Shown here piece after piece: positions 57,839 to 64,000 of a stretch of 64,000 nucleotides of DNA (position 1 is its first letter; each line of letters opens with the position of its first letter). The notes beneath the pieces are model-generated. The model ran no database searches. It had not been told where the DNA came from and saw only the letters and a program-made list of their open reading frames with translations. A program made the position numbers and the translations under genes. Origin of the DNA: Trissonchulus latispiculum (lineage: Eukaryota > Nematoda > Enoplea > Enoplida > Ironidae); NCBI GenBank assembly GCA_030248195.1, contig JASAND010020876.1:55949-119948 (forward strand). The letters run 5' to 3'.

Positions 57839-59403
57839 CTGCAAAGAAGCATAAATTACATAGACAATATATAATCCAGACATAAATTTCACTGATAACT
57901 ACATCCATCATAAGTTCTGGAACAAGGTTTTTGTTGGTTTTCTGTTGTGAACAGTCTAGAGCGGTTTTAATATTTAAAAGTAAAATAGCAAAATACCTAA
58001 AATCCTAAAACTGCAAATGGTATGTCGGTACGCCACTGACGATGCACGGCGAACAGTAGTATCAGTCTGGCCGACTGATCAGCAAGGGAACGCATCTAAC
58101 TTGTATAACTGTGTCAGTACCGAATCGTAGTTCAGTTTATGCATTTATCAGTGTTATCCATCGTACCCTCAGTTTTTTTGGGATAGCTGTTCTCTATATG
58201 GTCATTGCTATCCAAGAAGTTTGATAGGTCTTAGGTCGTCTGGCTTACTTCTGGGCCAAAATTTATGCGGGGGGGGAGGCGATATGCGGGAGGGGCTCGA
58301 AGAAGCCCCACTCCATCGATGGGGGGCTCACCCAAAATGGGGGGGGCATATTTTTGAAAGGTTTGTGTGTAAAAAACTGCTAAAATTGCTAATAAATAAC
58401 TAAGTTTGTGTTTTTTAAGCTAACATATTATATAGAATAAATTTTGTAAAAATTCTGCTAAGCCGGAAAATTTTTTGAAAATTTATGAAAAAATGTCATT
58501 TTTATTTAAAAATGGTAAAATTTGGCAATTTTTGGGTTTCTGGGGGAGGACAGACCTTCCGAATGGGGGCTTTAGTCTCATCTTTAAAATAGTTCTCCTG
58601 CTAGTTCCCCTACTGCGCACGTCGTACTGTATTTTTGTCCGTTTCTATGCAGGACGCTTAAATTTGCTTTAAAAGTGACTTTGTGCAAACTGCAAAGTAT
58701 TCATCATCAATCTGACATTGCTGTTGGATCATTTCTGATGGTTCTGAACCAATCGAAATCGTAATCGAATTTTAGGAAAATTTTAGAATATTCGTATTTT
58801 CTTTAATTTACTTTTTATCTTAGTAAAGTTTCAGTACGGGTACTACTTCCCCTTTTCTCCTTTGAACGATAAATTATATCCATTGCTTCGCATGCATTTA
58901 AAACTTCATTCACCAACACTTTAGATATTTTCAAATATTTTCGTTTCTTGATTAATCCTTTCAGTTTTTTTCTTGACGATCCTTGCATTGTGAATTAGTT
59001 TAAGATTCATCAACCATTGGGAGGAAGTTTGACTCAAAACGTTTTAAAACGGTCTTCTACTTTATGTTAAAGCATGCTGCAACCCCTCAGTATATAAGCT
59101 TTCCATTTTAGTGTTGTGTCGATTTATTTGCCTGTCCTTTAATCCCCCCACCAGTTCAACTAGGAATGTATCTGGATACCTTTGCCTGCTTTTGAGCATA
59201 TTATCTAAATGTTTCTCGTACATCCATTGAAATATCTCGTTATAGTAGGGCTTGTTGCTCAGCCCGCTGTTGATGGCCCTTGGCATCACAGAATTTGAGT
59301 ATTCCATGGGAGTTTGTTGACTAACTTTGATGCAGACTATCATCGAAGTCAACAGTGTAGCAACCAAATGGGACAGGGATAGTCGAATTCCAAAGTACAA
59401 CAT
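57793..59403 (-). CDS. Neuropeptide F/Y-family precursor 1 (two exons)
   Basis: Secreted precursor of an RF-amide of the NPY/NPF family, expected to signal through NPY-type GPCRs (family knowledge). Exon 1 is 59403-59180; exon 2 is 57838-57793. The signal peptide MLYFGIRLSLSHLVATLL has a hydrophobic core to about residue 24. The predicted peptide ends in the helix PYYNEIFQWMYEKHLDNMLK, then SRQR|F-GKR. The donor CAAAG|GTATCC splits the penultimate Arg codon (phase 2), the position conserved in NPY/NPF genes; the acceptor TTCTTTGCAG then gives A-TTT-GGG-AAA-CGA, i.e. R-F-G-K-R (amidation Gly plus dibasic site) and a 10-residue tail GISLPPPLQK. The ATG at 59403 is preferred because both paralogues start at the same ML.(F/Y)GIR. 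It is antisense inside VPS13D intron 24. Family assignment is strong; exact processing is inferred. Confidence 0.85.
58239..58600. repeat. G-rich MITE fragment, intron 24
   Basis: Starts CTGGCTTACTTCTGGGCC followed by G runs, like 28520 and 34637. The right end is not clear. Confidence 0.45.
59180..59403 (-). CDS. NPF precursor 1, exon 1
   Basis: Encodes the signal peptide and peptide body up to SRQ plus AG of the split Arg codon. It is preceded by a TATATAAA box at 59483-59492, 80 bases upstream of ATG. The intron to 57839 is 1,341 bp with GT-AG ends. Confidence 0.85.
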
Positions 59404-59482
59404 GTTAACGTTAAAGGGCACTATTATATAAGACTTAGTTAGGGAAGCTTAAAAGTGATTGCTATTCCTTGATTCGTGGTTG

Positions 59483-59492
59483 CTTTATATAG
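59483..59492 (-). promoter_or_regulatory. TATA box of NPF copy 1
   Basis: Minus-strand CTATATAAAG lies 80 bases upstream of the copy 1 ATG. The motif and its surroundings recur at 61506-61515 in a duplicated upstream block. A second A/T stretch (TATATAATA, about 59423-59431) is closer to the ATG and would leave almost no leader. Confidence 0.55.
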
Positions 59493-59939
59493 TTGTAGTA
59501 ATTAGCTTTAGCCTACTTACTGTCTGGTAAAAATTGTCTGTGTGCATGCATACTAAATGCTTATATATTATATATATTTTGTATGCATGCCGTCATGCAC
59601 CAAAGTGCTTTTATTTATGCATGCATAAACTAGGTGAAGGGTAAAATTTAGTTTTGGATCCTGAGAAATTTTTTTATTTTGCTGAAACAGAATGAAATAA
59701 AATTTGCTTGGGCTGCATCAGCCAGGAATATGTGCTTCACCATATTATTATCCAGTTTAAGCATTTGAAAGAAACTGGCATTTTTAGGGTTTTTAAGGTG
59801 GGAGGGGCTTCGTTCTCCCCCTAGGGAGGGGAAGTGAGGTGCTTCGGAAAAGTGGGGGGGGGGAGCCCAAGGTATAAATATACCTAAGTTTTTAGCGGAA
59901 AATTAGTATTTTTAAGGTAAAACCGCAACTCCGTTATCG

Positions 59940-60390
59940 TTAAATAGTTGCGCCCCGGACCGGTTATGCCGGCGACCTGGGACATGGTTATGGGACCTGT
60001 TTTTTCTGGTTTCTCCTATTTGATGGTTGTATTGTGCATAATGTTCGCAACATTCATGTGAACTGCAGCGGTGGGCCAACCTAAAGGGCTATAGGGTCTA
60101 GTAGTACCCTCTAAGGAATTTAAGAATACAAACTTTTTTGCGCCACGGCTGCGCCACAGCGCTGCAGTTATCGTCGCAAAGCTGGCTCAGAGCGAAAAGT
60201 AACCATTTTTGTGGTCGTTGCTCACTGCTCAGATCGAAAGTTACGAGCTGGAGCTGATTTCTTTTTATATTCATAAATTACATATATTGAACTAACTAAC
60301 TAACGGTCCTGGTTGCATTTCTCTATCACCTCTCTAGCGACCACAGTGGCCGTCAAAAATGGCGACAATTCGAAAAGTGAAAAATCGAAA
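59940..60390 (+). repeat. Internal fragment of hairpin-ended element (E5)
   Basis: CGTTAAATAGTTGCGCCCCG, CCGGTTATG and GGGCTATAGGGTCTAGTAG match 39400-39850 of E1. Head, array and tail are missing. Confidence 0.65.
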
Positions 60391-60490
60391 TTTTTATTGA
60401 ACTTCTCAGCCTCTTTTTACAGTGTAATAATCTGCTTGCTCTAACGCACATAAATCAGTCTTCATCAATTTAGTTATTTATTTCAATTAC

Positions 60491-60684
60491 CTCATTCGTC
60501 CTTTGAGTGCTGTGTCTGTTTTGAGCCCGGAAAAGTAATTCCTCATATCGCTTTGGACATCTCTTGCCATCAGAGAATTCTCGTCCATAGAATTCTGGTG
60601 GCTGAGTCGGACGTTTACTAACATGGTAATTAGCAATGTGACCAGCACATACGATAGTGGTGATCGAATTCCAAAGGATAGCAT
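60491..60684 (-). CDS. NPF-family first exon, copy 2
   Basis: MLSFGIRSPLSYVLVTLLIT is clearly paralogous to copies 1 and 3 in its signal peptide. The body ends DMRNYFSGLKTDTALKGRM plus AG|GTAATT, the same phase-2 donor inside Arg. The Tyr lies 17 residues from the predicted Phe, as in canonical NPFs. The 5' context TTAAAATGCT is shared with copy 3. No private second exon was found between it and copy 1. It may splice to 57838, or it may be a relic. Confidence 0.72.
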
Positions 60685-60829
60685 TTTAATTTAAGTCACT
60701 GAATGGAAAAATGCTGGTTAGACAGGTACCAGAGTGTTAACCTGAATTGGTATAAAAGCTTTTAGATTTTTATGGATTCTATACAATTTCAAGTTTTTGA
60801 TAATAACACTACGACTTCACTACATATTA

Positions 60830-61227
60830 CTGGGTTTATTTTACTGGGGGGGGGGGCGGGGGCGCCCCCACTTTTCGGCTTCCCCACTCGAGCACCCCCC
60901 CCCCACTCGACCCCACCCCTACTTTCTGGGCTTCTCCCCACTCACCCTAAGGTGCCCAGAAATTGCCAAATTTTTAGGATTTTTGGTCAAAATCTTCAAA
61001 AAATTTCCGGCGACTTCAAAAATTTTCCGGCTTTCGTCGGAAATTTTCGATTTAAAATCGCCTTTTTTGGTGCTAAAACTTGATTTTTGAGCACTTTTCT
61101 GCCTGCTTATAGCAGTGTAAATGGAAAATAGGCTATTTATACAGCATTTTTGGCCCATTTTACCCCCCCCACTTTTCGACCTCCCCTCCACTGTCCCCCC
61201 ACCTATTTTTGCCTAAAATAAACCCAG
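60830..61227. mobile_element. G-rich MITE 'CTGGGTTTATTTTA', copy near NPF 2
   Basis: Ends CTGGGTTTATTTTAC and CTAAAATAAACCCAG; the interior has C-rich and T-rich blocks. Target duplication not clear. It sits between the NPF copy 2 promoter and the SINE. Confidence 0.72.
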
Positions 61228-61341
61228 CGATATATACATTGTGAAAAGTAGGGTTGAATTTGTCATATTTTGGCTAGTTAGCTTGTATATAATGAAAGAA
61301 ATGAAATTGTCACTTCAGCACCTGAGACCCGATGAATTCGG

Positions 61342-61409
61342 GCCTCTGGTGGGAAGCCCACGACATTCAGATTAAGGCTCCGATGCTCTGCCAATTGAGC
61401 TACCGAGGC
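61342..61409 (-). repeat. tRNA-Lys-like head of a SINE
   Basis: On the minus strand, GCCTCGG and CAGAGGC form an acceptor-like pair with one mismatch. A D-arm GCTC....GAGC and an anticodon arm TCGGA/TCTGA with a seven-base loop GCCTTAA follow. Box A (TAGCTCAATTGG) is good, but the T-arm is shortened and box B (GGTTCGA) is broken, and position 33 is not T. A body with the short palindrome CCCGA..TCGGG continues toward 61230. It is more likely a tRNA-derived SINE or pseudogene than a working tRNA. Confidence 0.55.
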
Positions 61410-61429
61410 TACAGTAAGAAGCACCACGC

Positions 61430-61730
61430 TAGAAGGGAACTATTATATACGACTTAGTTCTGTAGGGAAGCTTAAAAGTGATTGCAATTCCGTGATTCTT
61501 GGTTGCTTTATATAGTTGTAGGAATTAGCTTTAGCCGACTTACTGTCTGTTAAAACATTTTCTGTGTGCATCATGCATACTAAATGCGTGCAAATGCGTG
61601 CATACTAAATTGATATTATATTATACTTTGTATGCATGCCGTAATGCACCAAAGTGCTTTTTATGCATGCATGGGTGAAGGTGAAATTTAGAATTGGACC
61701 TGAATTTTTATTTTGCTGAAACAAAATGAG
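61430..61730 (-). repeat. Duplicate of NPF copy 1 upstream region, without a coding exon
   Basis: About 290 bases closely match 59404-59700 in the same orientation (for example TTTATATAGTTGTA, GTATGCATGCCGT, CACCAAAGTGCTTTT). The ATG-proximal end stops where exon 1 should begin and a tRNA-like SINE follows instead. It looks like a fourth tandem unit that lost its exon. Confidence 0.7.
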
Positions 61731-62327
61731 AATTAATGGAGTTGATCAGGCGCAGCGTACTTAGAAGAAACGATTTTTATATATTTTAAGTGGATTCCGA
61801 AAATCGTCAGTAGGAATTGGTTTTTTGAATTTTGAAGCTGAAAATTTTCTGAATACTGCAGCATTTTTCGGATATGGAATTTGCTTAATAGATATATATA
61901 TCATAATGTCCTTTGAAAAGTAATACAAAATTAGAGTTAGAAATCAACCTGTGGCAAATGTATTGATGTTAAAACAAAAAAACGGTTGATCTTTTCTGAT
62001 TTTATAGGTTCTAGTGGGCTAACCACGTCGTTGAAAAAAGTTTTCGAATAACATGCTGTCAAGATTTAATCTAAGACAGTTTTTGTTTTATTATGAAGGT
62101 AAAGTGACACCCGGAGTGAACTGCAACCTATAGAAGGTATCCACTCACATTCACAAACAATCTTTTATCACTCCTTTAACCTGATACCGAGGTACAAAAG
62201 TGTTAGTTCCGGATTTGCATGTCACTAGCAGCTAGCACTGCCCCTTGTACCGGAACTTGTTACCTAATAGATGAATTGCGGTACTGAAACGTAGAATTGT
62301 AACAGAAAGCAGATATAGCTTACGTAC

Positions 62328-62554
62328 CTCATCCTTCCTTCGATCATAGCTTTCATTTTGATTTGCCTGATAAAATTCTGTATTTCTTCGGCTGTATAAC
62401 GCTTCTCTCTGTGATTGTTTCTCACATATCTTGACAGCATTGGAGAGTCGTTTGCAGGGATATTTAGGTAACAAAAATTGCTATGCACCATCACCAGAAT
62501 CAACAATGTGGTTACCCAACACGACAGGGATGGTCGAATCCCATACAAGAGCAT
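62328..62554 (-). CDS. NPF-family first exon, copy 3
   Basis: MLLYGIRPSLSCWVTTLLIL is the paralogous signal peptide. The dibasic REKR precedes YTAEEIQNF and then IRQIKMKAMIEGRM plus AG|GTACGT, the conserved phase-2 donor. If joined to R-F, the last 17 residues would be FIRQIKMKAMIEGRMRF, strongly resembling flatworm NPF ends of the YLRQI....IIGRPRF type (remembered). No private second exon is seen down to 60690. Confidence 0.75.
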
Positions 62555-62978
62555 TTTAAGTTTAGCGTTAAGCTTATGGGTTGAAAACGCCGAAAGTAGG
62601 TATCGGTCTATAATTTTTGGATAACTTTGCTCTGTTCAGTTTTGTAGCGAATTCATTGTATAATTTGTTCCGGCTGAATGGTAACGTATGGGTGAAATCA
62701 ACTGGTTTAGTCAATTGGTTGTATTTATGCAAAAGTATGGAATGTCGGTGTATCTAAGTACTGTGTAGAGCAGAAAATTTATTCTGAGAATATGGAAAGT
62801 TTATCTGTGCTAGAAAACACTTACCTGATTCGAGGTTCCATATGTAAATAAGTACATGAAGCAATTATTTAGTAAAGCTGCTTAAATTCTGTTGGTAAAA
62901 AGATTACGTTTTATCATAAACCGCCGTTCCTTCGAGACTTGTTTCTGACAACATTAGTTTTTTAATTATGTATAGATA

Positions 62979-63384
62979 CTCGGTTTATTTTAGGCAAAAA
63001 TAAGGGGGGGGCCGGGGGGACCCCCCGCCCCCCATTAGTGGGGGGAGGTCGAAAAGTGGGGGGGGGGGAATAAAATGAGCCAAAAATGCTAAAAATGCTG
63101 TATAAATAGCCTGTTTTCCACATACACTGCTATAACTATGCTTAAAAGTGCTCAAAAATCAAGTTTCAGCACCAAAAAAGGCGATTTTGCATCAAAAATT
63201 TCCGGCGAAGCCGGAAAATTATTGAAAATTTTGACCAAAAATCCTTAAAATTTGGCATTTTCTGGGCACCCTATAGTGAGTGGGGGGACGCCCAAAAAAG
63301 TGGGGGGGGAACGAGTGGGGGGGAGGTGCTCGAGTGGGGGGGGGGGGAACCCGAAAAGTGGGGGGCGCCGTAAAATAAACCCAG
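62979..63384. mobile_element. G-rich MITE 'CTGGGTTTATTTTA', second copy
   Basis: Ends CTCGGTTTATTTTAGGC and GTAAAATAAACCCAG with a 5-bp duplication AGATA (62974-62978, 63385-63389). The interior is the reverse complement of the 60830 copy. Confidence 0.75.
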
Positions 63385-63449
63385 AGATATGTGTGTGTAA
63401 AGCAATTACGTATACTGAGATTATATAGTTTAAGGGGGGGCGGGTCGCT

Positions 63450-64000
63450 TTGGGTCAAAATCAATAGACACGGATTTCGCTCATTTTCACACACAATATA
63501 GGTACATATGTTCTCGAAAACAAGACAAAACAGTAGAGTTCGAAATCAAACTGTGGCAGAGATATATATATACAGCTATAAAGTTGGAAAACTTGAAAAT
63601 CACTGTGATTTGCCCTCCAAGGTCATGTTGAGACAGAACGGCAGCGAAATTTGGGTCAACTAATATTGCAAATTAATTTTTTAGGTTGGCTAATATCTTA
63701 ATGCTAAAACAACTCCGGGATATCCAGCCAGTCGTTCACAGTACATTCTTCAATTGTGAACTGAGCCTTTTTCATCTAACTGTGCCCTGAAAGTTTAACT
63801 TGCTCTAACTTTCAGATACTACATTTCTGACACATAGTTCTATTAGAAAAGTTGTTCAGCTCGTCAGTAGCTATCGAATGATACCCAATTTGTCTATATT
63901 TTGGGAATTTCAAAAATTGACTTTTGTGACCTATAAGAGATCAAAGGAGCCAACACGACAGAAAAGTTCTACCTGGAAGCATTTGCCTTTACCATACTGT
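63450..64000 (+). repeat. Dispersed repeat, copy 2
   Basis: Second copy of the repeat at 44183; continues beyond the window. No gene seen. Confidence 0.55.

Noticed and set aside
58800..58920. Possible VPS13D exon 25 after a TTATCTTAG acceptor
   Set aside because: Translation (KFQYGYYFPFSPLNDK) does not resemble the expected DVDFN...LQTWV block and has no good donor.
61342..61409. Functional tRNA gene
   Set aside because: The T-arm is shortened, box B is missing, the acceptor stem has a mismatch and position 33 is not T; a SINE head or pseudogene fits better.

Overview
This window comes from an animal nuclear genome with long, repeat-filled introns. Two recognisable host loci are present. 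The first is a plus-strand gene whose 24 reconstructed coding exons (17505-57669) encode the N-terminal 1,776 residues of the bridge-like lipid transfer protein VPS13D. The exon lengths sum to 5,328 nt with matching phases and no internal stop. The gene runs off the right side of the window. The second is a minus-strand neuropeptide F/Y (NPY/NPF) locus inside the VPS13D intron that follows exon 24. It has three paralogous first exons (59180-59403, 60491-60684, 62328-62554), all ending with the phase-2 donor in the penultimate Arg codon that is typical of this family. Only one visible second exon (57793-57838) supplies Phe-Gly-Lys-Arg and a short tail. The C-terminus of the third copy resembles flatworm GRPRF-type NPFs as I remember them. 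I therefore suggest a lophotrochozoan, most likely a flatworm, but the species cannot be read from the sequence.

Layout: 1-2155 shows no gene and ends in an inverted-repeat block. 2460-4740 holds a decayed minus-strand Ty3/Gypsy pol fragment with integrase signatures. 4745-15868 is a nest of TTAA-bounded non-autonomous DNA elements, one of which is split by a dead LINE (about 9590-13780). 15323-17296 has G-rich hAT-like MITEs with 8-bp target duplications. VPS13D exons 1-2 follow. Intron 2 (8.8 kb) contains a hairpin-headed tandem-repeat element, a 6.2-kb element with ~285-bp terminal inverted repeats, a nearly full-length LINE, and two more hAT-like MITEs. Exons 3-22 occupy 26641-43745, with introns carrying further MITEs and a 2.3-kb hairpin/147-bp-repeat element. 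Intron 22 (43746-56876, 13.1 kb) is almost entirely repeats. Exons 23-24, the antisense NPF locus and more MITEs fill the right end.

The most unusual material is (i) the multi-first-exon NPF locus, and (ii) a group of elements that share a terminal stem-loop architecture while their stem sequences differ. Some of these carry 147-bp tandem arrays and a common 3' end. They could be Helitron/Helentron-like non-autonomous elements, but no transposase or Rep/helicase is visible here.
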